Below are positions 15,254-28,237 of a stretch of DNA of 64,000 nt, in pieces (positions within the stretch are counted from its first letter, which is position 1; each line of letters begins with the position of its first letter). Made by a program: the position numbers and the translations under genes. The notes under the pieces were generated by a model that saw only the letters and a program-made list of their open reading frames with translations, ran no database searches and was not told where the DNA came from. Origin of the DNA: Triops longicaudatus (taxonomy: Eukaryota > Arthropoda > Branchiopoda > Notostraca > Triopsidae); assembly GCA_022885665.1 (NCBI GenBank), contig JAGQDJ010000053.1, forward strand, positions 310,001 through 374,000, read 5' to 3'.

Positions 15254-15478
15254 TTGGCTATCAAACGAGGTATGTTACCATTCAAGAAGACGAAAAAAAG
15301 TCCAAACGCTCGTGAACTAGAAGCTCTTCCAACTGTTCATGATGCCGGTTATTACAGTATGCATTACAGTTATGGGATAGGACAACACGACTGCGTGTTT
15401 TTCCACCAGAAAGCTGACAGATATGTTTTGTCAGAAAAGTGCATGGTAGAGTTGGAAGACACTTATGAAGACTTACAG
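15254..15478 (+). CDS. Possible orphan coding exon (unidentified)
   Basis: A 75-codon open frame (first in-frame ATG at 15272) ends at a good donor, CAG|gtataa, in phase 0. The deduced peptide is balanced in composition, with charged and aromatic residues, and ends in an acidic segment (VELEDTYEDLQ). It looks more protein-like than the chance frames around it. I do not recognise a family. The upstream border is unclear: a stop occurs at 15242, and no convincing acceptor lies just before the frame. It could be a first exon or chance. Confidence 0.2.
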
Positions 15479-15483
15479 GTATA

Positions 15484-18400
15484 ATGCAAATTAATTATAG
15501 AATCGTTGCAGCACACTAATCATGTGAAACTCTGTTTTTTCTTTTTTTCACCATTTGCACAACACACAACTTGTGATCATTAACGATTCTGTCCAAACCG
15601 TACCGAAGCGCAAATTTTTAATTACCATGTCTTTTTGCAATTTTACTTTCGAATACTTAGGGTTTAGTTTTGAGATGGTTATTTTATGGTTTACGCTGTA
15701 CACAAAAACATTTCGAGACAAACGAAAACATTTAAGAATCTTTTCTTATATAAAGAGTGTTCCTTATAAAAAGTTTTGTGGCTTTAATGGATTTGATAGT
15801 AATCCTATTTTTGATTCAAAAACTCCAACCATCAATCACAGGTACTTGCATTCCCCTCCAATGAAGCATTGTCTTTTTCTTTTTTGTTTAAGCTTACAGC
15901 AAATCGCCAAATATTTTTTCTGTATACGGTAAAGGTTTCCCTTTGCTCAAACATCCGATTACACGAAAGCGCGTTCAAAAACGGACAACCGTTGGTGAAA
16001 TGAAAGGGGCGGGGGTCAGTGGGGTAAAACTGGGTTTTCGACTGCCCGACTATGGATGAATGGGGGGAATGAGCAGCAGGAAACGGTGAGTGCATAAACA
16101 GCTAATCTTTTTCTTTTCTCTAAGCCACACGTCATTTCAACTGCAGCTTTCCTATAACATATTGTACAAACTCGGGCGTTTCCGGCTCTGCTCTGCTTTA
16201 ACACCGACCAGACTTTTCGTGCTTTTTTTCCCTCCCCGCTAAACACCCCTTTCAGAGCCCGACAAGTCTTGTATGAATGAAGCTGAGCTTCCGAGAGTTG
16301 ATTCATCCTCGTTACTTCCTTTTTTTATGAGATATAAAAGCCTTATCAGTTACAACACCCACCCACCCTACACTTCTCTCATATGACCCACATATGTCTC
16401 ATTGACCAACGTTAGCATACGCGCCAGAATGTCCGATTAGACAGTTTTGTATAGTACATTCCATGCAAGACATAATGAGCTTATTTCTTCCATCCGAAAG
16501 CCAGGTCGACTGTCCATACAAGTGTTACTTCATAAACCACAACCGTTTGGGCCGTGTACAAATCCTTTTCTCAGTGGTAAATATTCATTATTGGAAGAAA
16601 ACGCGGCTTACCATATTTCGTATCCCTAATTGCAATTCCAAACTATCCTCTCCCCTGTCGTGAAATAAGAGACGGCTCCCCCCCCCATTAAGATTTCATG
16701 GGGGGTGGGGGAGGAGAGCTTCGAAGCCCTTCCCACCCGACTTTGCTACTTTTATGGTTTGGCAAAATTAAGGAGCAAAGGGGGGTTTTGTGGTAACTTG
16801 AGGTTTAATACCTCTTCAACCCTCGCATAATGTATTGGTCTTACGATTTGTGAAACTATCTAACGAATACTTGGGTCGCAGCAAGGGGTCATGCTTTTCG
16901 CCTCTTCCGCAGACTTTTCCAAGGGATAACTATACAAAATCTATGCCCGACAAAACCCCCGTCTTGGGTTCCATCAATGGTCAAGCCTACAACAAAACCG
17001 TTTTTCTTCGTTTCAAGAGCAGCCCGGAAACTTTTTAGAGTCCTCTCAAATTGTTAAAAGGAGTGCCATGTTACACACAATCTCTCTCTGCAAGACTTGC
17101 CAGCCCAGACCGCAACTTCCGTCACACAAAAAAACTTACGGGGATCTACCGTTTCCGAGAAAAACACTTTTTTCAAACGCCTTTAGACTAACCTTCCACG
17201 AAATTATAAAAAGAAGAGTAAAAAAGAAAATTTTCTCTAACATGTTTATCTACGCATGGCCAAGAGTGTGAGAATGCGATTAGGAATAGTTAGTTAGCGA
17301 AAATTGGTCTCTAAGCAGGAAGATTTTCCTGTTCTGTCGAAAGGATGTGGCTTTTCGAACAGGCATCTCCAGTCCCTGCGAGGTGATTAGTGCAGATGGG
17401 AAAAGAGAGTAAAAAAAATCTATCTTTAAGCCCTTATCTCGATAGACACTAACTCCCCAAGTTTTTGGGGAAAATCCAACCGAAAACAGCCGAAGGAGGA
17501 TGAAAGAAGCTGGCAAACTAGCTATCAACTGTCGACAAACCATAATTGACGGCCGGCGAGCAGTATCGCATACTTTAAATTACCTAAGTACCCATTTTTA
17601 CAACTTAATAGAACCCTACCCCTTATTCTTGACCTACGCCAAATATTTATTATTATTTTTTTTTACGAATTGTGACTTTATGCCTCGAACGAAGTACATC
17701 ACACATATTCTAGGCATAACAGTTTTTACGCTTCAGCCACCCCCCATCCCCCACCCCCCCAAAAAAAGCGGTTTGTCTGCTCGAAAAACATAATAAATTT
17801 GCCATTGATCCATAACAGCTCGCGGCATTAACGACAATCCTCCCCCCGTCAAGATTTCGGAGCCCTAACCGCAAGCCAATAGCATGCGTTAAAACTGTTG
17901 TTGCTACGCGGCTCTTCGGCTTTCGGGGTCTTTGAAAAGCATAAGCCTATACCGAGATGAGAAAGAGAGACTACTGCTACGATTACGTAATCTTATCTGG
18001 AGCTATGTCCCCCTCCCCGCCTTAAAGTCCTTCGCCCTTGAACATGTTTATGAAATGAAGAAGAGGGGGGCCTAAGCGGTTTCAGCCTGCTTGGGAAAGG
18101 TCAAGAAATTTTTCTGAAAATGTGAAGTTCGCGGCGGGGTTAACTTGGGTTAACCCATACGAAAGGGTACGCAAAGTCGAGTCCTCGCCTGCGACGAGTC
18201 TAACTGAAACGTTTGGCAAAGAACAAGCAACTGAGCAGAGCAACCTGATATACGATCATCCGAGAGCTATTACAAAAGTGCTACAGACGTCTGGATTGCA
18301 TGACTCTGCCCATTTTCGAACGAAGCATCTCTTCAGCTCTCAAGTGTCTTAATCTTAGCTTCCCAGTACCCTGAAAGATTTCCGTGTCACAAGACGTAGT

Positions 18401-19411
18401 ATTAGCAGCACGACGGCACCCGAGGTCCGCATTCGTTCTGGTCGCTGAATTTTCTTTCGAATATTTACAACTCAAAACACGTCCTTACATCCCGGACGCA
18501 TCGAAACGTTCGAACAGGTTGCATTAAAAAAATGAGAAGATTGTTTCCGTGACCACAAATCAATAATACGCAGTGATCCAAGCTATGCGGTTTTCTTATA
18601 TAGGACTCTTGTAATTCTCTCTATACTTTTCTTCTGAAAAGCAAGCGAAGTCTCTATTTTTCGAATTTCCATATGGCGGTATTCATTGTTGCTGTAACTC
18701 AAAAGTTAAAGTAGTCTGGATACGACATGATGAAATCTAATTTCAATCTCAAGTTTTAGCTTTTTTTTCTGGAGAAGCTTGGACTAAAATCACAGAAGTA
18801 TAGGTGTCGATATGTAAGAAAATTTCATTCTCGCTAGTGTTAAAAAAATATCATTTCTGTTACCGGAAAAACTAATGAAGGAACAGCATGTGAATAGTCG
18901 ATTGAAAATACTCTGTACACTACTGACGAGATTAAATCATAGTAGCAATAATAAAAGTAATCCTAAGGAACACAACATAAATAGGAGTAGTAAATTTGCT
19001 GAAAGTCAATAAAGGTATTGAAACACGGGAAATGTGTTGAAAATTAATAGAAAATAAATAATGAATTAGCAAGCACCATATGAAAGAAGGGAAAATTTTT
19101 TGAAAATAAGTAAAATAATAATCCACGTATTTTCTCCATTCATAATCACATACGTCGAAGTAAAAGTGTTTATACATAGTGATAAAAATCTAGATAAACA
19201 AGGGCAACGTATAGTGGGAAGGAAATCATAACAGTTGCACGGAGAAGTAAATTGGCAAAGTATTGCTTAAGTATTTTAAGTGCAAAAGTGAATGTTAAGA
19301 AATCGAAGAAACGCAGTAAAAAGAAAAACAAAACAAACACGAGAAATTAAATCTCTCCAAGGGGCTCATCACCACTATTGGTCAAATTTAAGCCTTTCGG
19401 TCTCGCTAACG
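15484..19411. other. Non-coding stretch, nothing recognised
   Basis: AT-rich sequence with short frames only (the longest is 125 codons, at 15555-15932, low-complexity and Phe-rich). C-rich and G-rich patches occur at about 16677-16720 and 17740-17760. No RNA gene or repeat was identified. Confidence 0.45.
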
Positions 19412-19479
19412 ATGGACTTAGAAGAATTTGGAACGGTTTGTCCTGACGTAAGCTTTGCACAAGACGAACAAATAGTACG
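19412..19479 (+). CDS. Possible first coding exon of an unidentified gene
   Basis: An ATG in strong context (aacgATGG) starts 22 codons plus two bases, rich in acidic residues, ending at a good donor CG|gtaggt in phase 2. An inverted CCAAT box (ATTGG, 19377-19381) lies 31 bases upstream, an arrangement like that before TRIT1. A good acceptor at 19809 would continue it for only 13 codons to a stop. No downstream exon or family was found, so this is a weak candidate. Confidence 0.18.
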
Positions 19480-22400
19480 GTAGGTTTCACATATTGGTCC
19501 CAGATACTGGCCCCATTTCTCCAGAAATGATGTCAGTGCGAAAATTACCAAATACTCAAAGTTCGCCTGTTTCTGAAGTGTATATCCTCACCGAGAAAAT
19601 TTCAGGATCATCAGCTTCAAAGTATCCGAATTGATCTCTCGTCTCGTTTGTAATAGTTTCCAACAAATTACTTTGCGTGGGTTTAACTCCCTCTTTACGG
19701 TTATCTTGGGACTCCAAACGATTTTTCATTTCATTGTAGCTTTTTTAGAAATAAAGGAAAAAGAGGAACCCCAGAAAGAATCTGTCCTAATACCGTTCTG
19801 TCTTGCAGTGGTCCAAGTCGCCACCGCAGCTGGGGGTCGGTGAATGGATAGAGACTCCAAGCTCATTACCCCCTTCCTTTTTTGTGTCTTTGCAAATTAG
19901 GCAAAAAATGCGACATGTAGGGGGCCATGTAAAGCCACCGGAAACATGCAACTCCATACGCTATCTCCATATGGCTAACGATTTTTGCAGACCAACTTTT
20001 TTGCCTAGTCCCTTCTTCACCTCCGTTAACGCTAACCATTAGCGACTGTGATGATCCTCATTATTTTTCTTGAGATGATAAAACTCCCAACTCGGCACTT
20101 TTCTGACCTAAATTTGTAGTACACCAGCGCGGCATCTTTGGGCATTAAGTTCACCTTTAACCGAACTCCCTCAGACAATCGTTCGCCTTGTCTTCTTCTC
20201 GTTCGAACATCATGGTTTGGGACATTGTCGGCCTCTTAAAAAGTCGAGCAACCCTTGCTCAGCTGCGCTGATAACAACTCGAGATAGCTTGACAGCAAAC
20301 TTAGGCCTACGTTTTCTGAAAGCCCTTGCCTTGTTACGTTGGTGGTTGCTCAGGTTCCATGGCCGAAAAGGAGCTTCAACAGACGAACGTTGAAAAGCTT
20401 GACGAGGTTGCAATTTTGCCCTCGTACCTCCAGGAAATTGGTTAACGATTTGTATAGCGAGTATAAAAATTCCAGCACTGAACATGAAAGCATGTCAATC
20501 GAACTTTTCTTCGTTACTTTGGCTCTGTGGCAATATTTTCCGGGAAACGCCAGCCCAAGCTTTCTACAGCGGATAGACGCAAGGCAACAATGAAAGAACG
20601 GAAAACTCTCTCTTCCTTAACCCAAAACAGAACTTCGGTTCAAACAAGATGGCGTGCTGAAGTCCCCATTCGTTGCAAAGAAGGGACTTGACATCTTTAT
20701 GTGTTTTCAACCCCCGTCCCTTAAGTTTTTCTGCGTAGCCGAGGCTTCGTTTGACCCATAAGATTCACTTCGCCCCCCTTCTTCACCCTTATGCTTTTCA
20801 CCCCTCTTACAGATCTTGTATCATCCAGTAAACCCCACTTTTTCGCTCCCTGAAATCTTTTTGTTCGTTGTGCAACTTCTTCTGTTCCAACAGTGGAAGA
20901 GGTTGCACACGTGCACTTTCAAGCTTCAACTGGTGTTTCAGAACCATCTAGTTCAAACTTGAATGCTCGTAAGAAAAAAACTCAATGGAACCGATTTGGC
21001 CTGGCCAACGTGGTGCTTGTTGCACTTACTGTATTGTACAGCATTTTCCAAACTTAGATACAGAAAAAAACTTCAACTGTATTAAATAGAGTCCAGATCA
21101 TTCTTTCAGCCTTGACTCCAAAACCCTCTACAAAACCGCAATCGCTTCCTTCTCTTTTCAAGTCCTCAACTATCTTCGACTCCTTCCTGTTGCGTTGGGG
21201 GGGCCAGTAATTTTTGGCTATCTGCAAACGATTTGTACAGTATTCAGAGAAGTCTTGAATCGGAATTAGGTTTCGTATGCTCAAGGACACACATTGCTAC
21301 TTTTTGCGGTCTCTTCCGTAGCGGTTACACGCAGAATGATAAAGATACCTTCATACAAACGTACATTCAAACGCAGCATAAGTGCCATGTGATTAAACCA
21401 CGAGTTTCTTGGAATCGTTGCGAAGTTAATAATGACCAAAAACGGAACTACTGCTGTTGAGTGTACGCGAATAAACTGAAAATAAACTGTTCGTTGACTG
21501 CCATGTTAGCAACGTGATCAAGGATACTTCAAGTTCAAGAGTGGTCTTTCAAGTTAACCATTCGATAAACCCTTGGGACAAAGATTGTCAGAACCTGGTT
21601 GAAACGTACACATATTACTGTAGAATACATTCTGTTTGTTTGGACAACAATATTTCTACACTTGTATGGTATCGACATCCGAGTAGCGGCTGATAGACAG
21701 TTCAAGTCAAATTCCTTATCACCTCCACTTCCCCTCCTTCCCAACCTCCCGCCCCCTCCAGCCTTCCTTCATCTTTGGGGACTACGTTATCTTAGTTATG
21801 TGAGTTGATAGTTGTACTCGCTCGAGAAATTTTACTACTGTTTCACAACACGTCTTTGATGGCGTGCGGTACTGTATACAATCCTCTCCTCATCTGAGAA
21901 AAAGCGCAGCAGTTGGACATGGAAACCCCAGCCAGCAAGTTTTGTCGGACTTGGACGTCTGATATCTCTGATAGCATCCCTTCTCATAATACTCCAGGGA
22001 TATTCCTTTTGCTTGCTTTCACAGCCCCGGCGTGCGGAGATAACCCGACTGCCGCCTGTGGCCTACTTTGCTGCCCAATTAGCTTTGATAATTAACCTTT
22101 AAGAACTTATCCATGAAAGCAAACCACTGTTTTCGGGAACGGTCTGGGGGACCTAAAGAACCTTGAATCTTTACAGACTTTGATGAGACACACGAAAATG
22201 GACACTAGCTGGTATCAACGTGCAAGCCCCGCTGCCGCCAACCCGATTCTAGTGTCCGAGCAAAGATTCAAAGTTCAAATAAACGGGCACATGAGTCTAT
22301 CATTTACCACCCAGCACGACCAAAACTTTCACTGTCCAAGTTGTGGGTGGAACATTCCCCTCTCCAACCCTCTTAAAACCTGCTGCAACAATAAAAGTAT

Positions 22401-25400
22401 AGCGATGAAGAGTGTTACTCCTATGTTGTCTGCTAGCATATGCCCATGCACACGGGAGATGGAACGAGTGGGGCGGGTAAGCGACTGTCTAAATGGGGCA
22501 AAACCACCATAGCGAGCCATTGTTGTGAAGGTCTTAAATGTCAAACCGCGGCAATACAAGCAGAAAAGCTTCAGCGTGTCTCTATGCTTCACGAAGCAAA
22601 TATTCCCCACATCCCTTCTTTGAATAGTCTGGCGTGGTTTGAACCGTGTTGTCAGTGATGTTTTTGAATAGTAAACTAATACTGGGCTCCTTGAGTGTTC
22701 AAGAAGAACACGAAAACTGACAACCGTTTAGCAGCTTCTGTTGAGGTGGGGGTTGAGTTCCGAGACGAAGAGCGAGTCGGAGGAAAAAGTACCCCTTGTG
22801 GCGAGAGACTTTAGCATTGTTGCTGGCGACATGCATAAATCCTCACCATGTAGGCCTCTATTAAGCTATTTGCTATGCTTGCGATGACAGGTACACAACT
22901 ACCAAGGCGGTCCTTGTAGATTTTAATGGCACAGCTTAGTGGGTGGGTAAAAATGTAGAGGTCTGTTGCTTATATTGTCGGGATTTACCTCTGCCAGTGC
23001 GAGTGAAGAATTCAGTCAAGCATGACATATAACGCACATACCAAACTAGGATATTTAATATTAAGTTAACCCAATCGGTTCTGAGATAATGTAACCAAGC
23101 GGTGAGATGAACGAACGACTTACGAACAAAAGCAAATTAAATAAAACCCAGTGTATGCAAGGAAACTTTGCACACTTTCGAGCGTTGAACGAGATTTAGA
23201 TTTTTCCCGAATATATCCGTATACAAACTTACAGTGGTCGAATAAAAAGTACGACAAAAAGCGAGGGTTTTACGAACACAATGCGAGAGATTCAAACATT
23301 TGTTAACATGTTCTGAAGCTTTTCGATGCTAAGCCAACGGAAGCTACCTTCTTTGTATGACAGATTTCTTTGAAAAAAGGCAGCATTCATTTCGTTAGAG
23401 CACAAGCTAACGTTTTTGCTTGTGGTACAGGTGACAAGTTAGATGGACGAGGTTCACTGTGGCATTCATTTTGACCAAGTTTTGAAAAGCATAAAAAATA
23501 TTAGAAAGAAAAAAATGTCCGGAAGACCTGTTTGTCCACGGTTAGGTTTTGTTGTAGCGATGACATTGGACTTTATAGGGGTCTTTTTTACATTTCCGAG
23601 TCTTAGAGGTCATGTTCAGCCCACTTCGGTTGTCGTATCTTCCAGTTTTATGGGTTAGAACCATCTCAATAAAAAAAAAGTGTGCCGGAGTTCAAGTGTC
23701 GTGCTTTCAACAGCTGGTAACGTTTTTAAAACCCACCAAAAGTGAGTAGTTAAGATACGAAGATGGGTCAAGACAGCGGCTAATTGTAATGCTTGGTTGA
23801 TTATAAGGTAGCAAGATAAGAGAACGCGTAAAAGCGTAAACCTATAATTGCCTGAGAGAGATAGGCACCAAACGACAGACACCAAACCTGCTGCGGCTCC
23901 TATGCCTGTAGCGCTCCTTACTGGCCGTGCAAGAGTTGAGCACTGTGCAGGGCATTACCTTGTCTGGGAAAGGGGTAACGCAAAGTCAACTAGAAATTGT
24001 CTCCTTATCTCGCAAACTCTAATGCTGAGAAAGAATTCACGCTCGAGCTATGCCCTACAGACACACCACTATTTAGTAGACAGAGCAATCTTGTATGTAA
24101 ATAAGGTCTTAATGTTTAAAGGTATGAACACCACTTGCTTTGTGAAAAAATTACGAAGGCTTTTGATGCGCTCCTAGCCAAACAGTTACACAATATTTAT
24201 TGAAGACAGCTATTGACACAGAGATTAATGTACAGAGTCACGAGCGAGATTTGAAGCGCATTCAAATTAAACAGTTCGAATACGCTGAATTTTTGCCTTT
24301 CTTTGCTTAATTGTTAGCTAGCCGAGTTTTTATTTGCATCACGTTGTATAACTGACATTCGGTTACGGGCGCCTTAATTTCGCACGTTAAGTTGTGAAAC
24401 CTAGACCGGCGTTTTTCCATACTTGATCTGCAAGAGTTGGAGGAACTCTTAGATTTGCTGTTGAGACCTCTTTTGAATCTATGGACATACATTCGACTTA
24501 TTTCAATGGTTTCAATGGTTATACATATTTCAATGGTTTGTTTATACACTTAGCTCGGATTGTTTTGCTTGGAATATGAAGTTCCTATTTTTTCGTTGTC
24601 TTTCGTGATACCCTCGTTTTACAACTCAATAGCGTAGACCCGGATATCTTAAAACAACCCCGTACTCAGAGGAGGGTGTAGGGTACGAGTTTAAGGGTTA
24701 AACTCGTATAGGTGGGATAAAACTTTAACCCCATCGATAATGTTAACTGCATAATGGTTGGCATGGGCGACTGCCACAAGGGCCGAAAAAAAATGCATAT
24801 GGGAGACCCCCATTGCGAAACAAAACAGTGCGTATTTTAATGCCTTCTCTTACACATTTAGCTACTTTGTCATTTTCAAACTGATTGGATAATGGAAGTT
24901 CGCTTTCATAAAATAAACAGAACAATAAATCTTTAGACTGTTCTTTGCGCTGATGTGATCTGAAGGTAACTAAGTTCTCACCAGGACTTCATAATTTCAG
25001 AATGAAACGTAATGAATATGTTTGTAGAATACCCATTTTGACATTATCAGTTTGCGATGAATATCCTAATCTACACCTCTGCACGATAAGTCCGCACTTT
25101 ATCTTCGCAATTCTTTACTTAATCTGAATTCTCTGTGAAACTGTTAATGACGCCAGTACAGCTCTCTTATCGAAGTGTTCGTCTCTTTGACGTTGACACA
25201 ATTTTTCCCGATACTAGTAATAACAAATACCATCAACTGTACTGAGAAACAAAACTTCAGAAAGCTAGCCACGGAGGTCTAATAATGTCTTTTGGGGCTG
25301 ATGCGCCTTCGTTAAGTCCAGAAGGACTTAAATATTCTTTTCGAAGTGAAAGGTAATTCTTTATCCTTCATTTAGAGTAGTCATTGACAAATTTATTTTA

Positions 25401-27838
25401 CTTTCTATGGTATTAAATTTCGATATCTTTCACCTTGTGTCCAATTGGTTAAGACCCTACGCCAATTAATGCAAGTTAATCAGCCTCTTTAGGCTTAATT
25501 AGATCTCTGTGGTTTGCCAGGTATTTTTTGCTCAAAACAGAATATTGAATTACATTTTAATTACAATCAGTAGATATCTTAACAATCAATGTCACAGGCT
25601 TACTGTTGAATATAAGTTCAAAGCTATATAGTTTGTTGATGTCTTCACAGAATTTACAAGGTCTAAACCATCTTGGTCAGTAACGGCTTTGCCTAATTGC
25701 AGATTACTGACACCAGGCTCTTATTATAGCTTTAAACAGACACGAAGTTGTGAGTATAGTGGATGTGACCCATAGCCTACGTGTATAAAAGACTTACAAT
25801 GTTGTTTATTAACCTGATTGAAGGAGTTAAATGGTTCTTAGCAAGTTAACTGACATTTCGAAGCGATTGCCAGAAAAAATTAATGCCATTACTTCAGAAG
25901 TTTATTATAGGCTACCTCGCTAGTACAAAAAGTGCTCTTATATGTCGACCAGCCGAGTTCTAGCTTGGGTTTCAGGTCCTCCAATTTGTATTTCCGCTAC
26001 ATTTATTGAAAGCAAAATACCAAACTGCCACGACACGTGGAGGAGCACGTTTCCCGAAAAGTGCCAAACGAAGGCTTAATATACCGATAACAAAAAAGGA
26101 TAGCTGACCTCCGAGATCTTAATTAACAAGCATTGCACACGTGCTGACCTTATCTAGCGTAATTGAAGGCTGTCTCTGCATAAGTTAATCAGGGTTTTTA
26201 ATATAAGCTTACAAGCTCGTTTCGCATTCTATACGCAGCGGGCACACATTTTGAATTGTAAGATGTGGCAGTGGTATGAAACCAAATGTACAACTTGTGA
26301 TACAGTATGCAAATAAATATCCAATGTATGGCTTTAACGTGTCACTTTGACAGATATTTTCCCTCTTTTTCCTCCTTATCTCCGAGAGAGCACAATTACA
26401 GATCAGTCATCGGGAAAGCGAGTGAAAAGAGCTTGCAATATTGTTGTGCAAAGGAAATTTTCGCAAGAATAATCCCATCGCACTGGTTCAGCTTGGATAA
26501 CTTTTACTTAGTCCATTCACTTTCGCACAGTCATGATGAAATCTCTCATGCCGAAATCCAGAAACAATTCCAACTTCCTACGCTCTGTTTTGCGAATCGT
26601 TTACATACCGTTTTCCTGTATATATGCCAAAGACATGCAGCAGGTCATGCCCAGTTACCACCGTAGTAAATCATCGAACTATTTATCGATGACGGTAATT
26701 TCATTCTCACGTATGTTCGCAGGTGGTATTGACCTCTTGGTCTGAGAGAAATGACGACATCTGATTGCACGAACCAGAGCGGCCACACCCATGGAAAACT
26801 TGCTCCCGATATACCAAGACCAGTGCGATGTTCCGCTGAACTGCTTTATGCAAACGACGAGGTAAAGATCGTGTGCTGAACAGACGCCGCTTAGAGCTGG
26901 TACGCTTCTGCGAGAAGTCCTTGGCTAAAGAGCTCGAAGCCTGGGTTCGGGCCTTTTTAGCCTTCAGCCGACTTAATCAGGAGTCCACTTCTTGCGCGTA
27001 GGGAGTAAAAAGAAGAAGAGGCGGACTGAGACTGCAGGCATACGTGTTTTATTTTGGTTCAAACTCGGATGGGGGAAATAACCGGACAAGAATGCCTGGC
27101 CAGTTTAGGCTACTCAAGTTGACCGCCTCCAATACTACCTTTTTTCGTTTTGCTCCCAAACATGCACGTGTGTCTCACCTTGAAAGGTTCTTCCAAAGTT
27201 CGCAAAAAGAGACCTAGTAAGAGAGCATTGGGAACATCCAGGTCATTCCTATATGATAATGTTATCTGCGTACATTTTTTCCTTAACAAAACTCTGGGGC
27301 TAGTAATCCTATTGCGAAATTGGTTAAATTTCACGAAAAGGAACCAAAACTCCATCGCTCTTACTCGGAATTCGAAGCGTTGAGCAATGCGTGAATGCCG
27401 AAGAGAGCGTCTCTGTTCCTTCACCTTAGTTAAAGGGACTGAAAGGACTTGGGCTATCGTATTGTCGTTAAGGTGAAATGTGCCCTCTTCGCCTCGTTTT
27501 AATTCTTTCGCCTTCCCTTGCGGGGTACCCCAAGCTGCATTTCTAGCCTCCCCACGGCCTCCCTTTTCCCGCATCTTGACCACTACCCCTCCTATCCTCA
27601 GAAAAAGGCGGGAGAAGTTGATCAGGTCCAGGGTTCGGTGGCGCCTACGGCGAAAAAATACACATCTACACTCCTGCCCCCTGTTTGTGCTGCCGCAGCA
27701 CACCTCGTCTGCCTACACTGTGTGCATGCCAACACCGGCAAAAGCGCGCCCCACATACGTAATTAGAAATCGATTGTCAACCCCTATTTGTAAGCTTTTT
27801 GAATTACTTCTAAGCTTTACATTTTTGTTTTAATATAG
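19480..27838. other. Proximal upstream region of Myc, no recognised gene
   Basis: No domain-bearing frame was found. The longest frame (27110-27703 on the minus strand, 197 codons) begins with GTG and lies in the GC-richer stretch before Myc, where stops are rarer. TTTCCCGC (E2F-type) is at 27565-27572. A small tandem of TTTCAATGG units lies at about 24497-24540. An upstream non-coding Myc exon could lie here but cannot be placed from sequence. Confidence 0.45.
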
Positions 27839-28237
27839 GATTCCAGAGAAATGTGCTAAAAGAAAGAATTCCAAGGGGTCAAAATGAGGGACTGGGTAGG
27901 GCTGGGTTGTATCGCTCCGTGGGCCAGCCCCCTTGCGTGGATTACTTGGGCCGGTTTCACTCCGTACCGGTCTCAGTCGGATGGCTCTGTCAGGCGCGCG
28001 ACTCGACGAGCTCACTCGACAGAGAGAAGTCTTTTCGGCGGGAAGAAAGTGTAGCGAGACTTGGCTGTGTGTGTATTTAGTAAAGTAAAAATTAAATACA
28101 AGACTTCAGAAATTATTTCGTGGTGTCCATCATTTACCCCCGAAGGATTACTAATTTTAAGACATAGTAGTGCACTCGAATGAGTATTGGCGGCATATTT
28201 GGATTACACATTGAAGTCGTTTAGCGGAGAAAAAATC
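27839..28237 (+). promoter_or_regulatory. Myc: Probable Myc 5' leader and core promoter region
   Basis: This stretch directly precedes the Myc start codon and is GC-richer than its surroundings, particularly 27884-28060. Two readings are possible. (1) A leader exon begins at 27839 after a good acceptor (T-rich tract, TTTTAATATAG). (2) Transcription starts within it, at an arthropod-type initiator TCAGTC at 27973-27978, with no leader intron. GGCGGGAA at 28037-28044 matches an inverted E2F-type site. Several ATGs occur before the main start, including a 14-codon frame at 28180-28221 (stop 28222-28224) and a 56-codon frame at 27884-28051 (stop 28052-28054). The role is inferred from position; no transcript data are available. 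Confidence 0.4.
28180..28224 (+). other. Short upstream ORF in the Myc leader
   Basis: ATG at 28180 opens a frame of 14 codons that closes with TAG 13 bases before the main Myc ATG (28238), in a different reading frame. Its initiation context is weak (C at -3). If the leader includes it, scanning ribosomes would have to leak past it or reinitiate within 13 bases, which is too short for efficient reinitiation. It could therefore dampen Myc translation, or it may simply be bypassed. Its existence in the mRNA depends on where transcription starts. Confidence 0.4.

Noticed and set aside
20049..20104. C/D snoRNA-like pattern (TGATGA ... CTGA)
   Set aside because: No complementary terminal stem, and an unclear C'/D' pair; such boxes are expected by chance.
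27110..27703. 197-codon minus-strand frame just upstream of Myc
   Set aside because: It starts with GTG, has no recognisable domain, and lies in GC-richer promoter-proximal DNA where stops are rarer. The opposite strand also has long frames.
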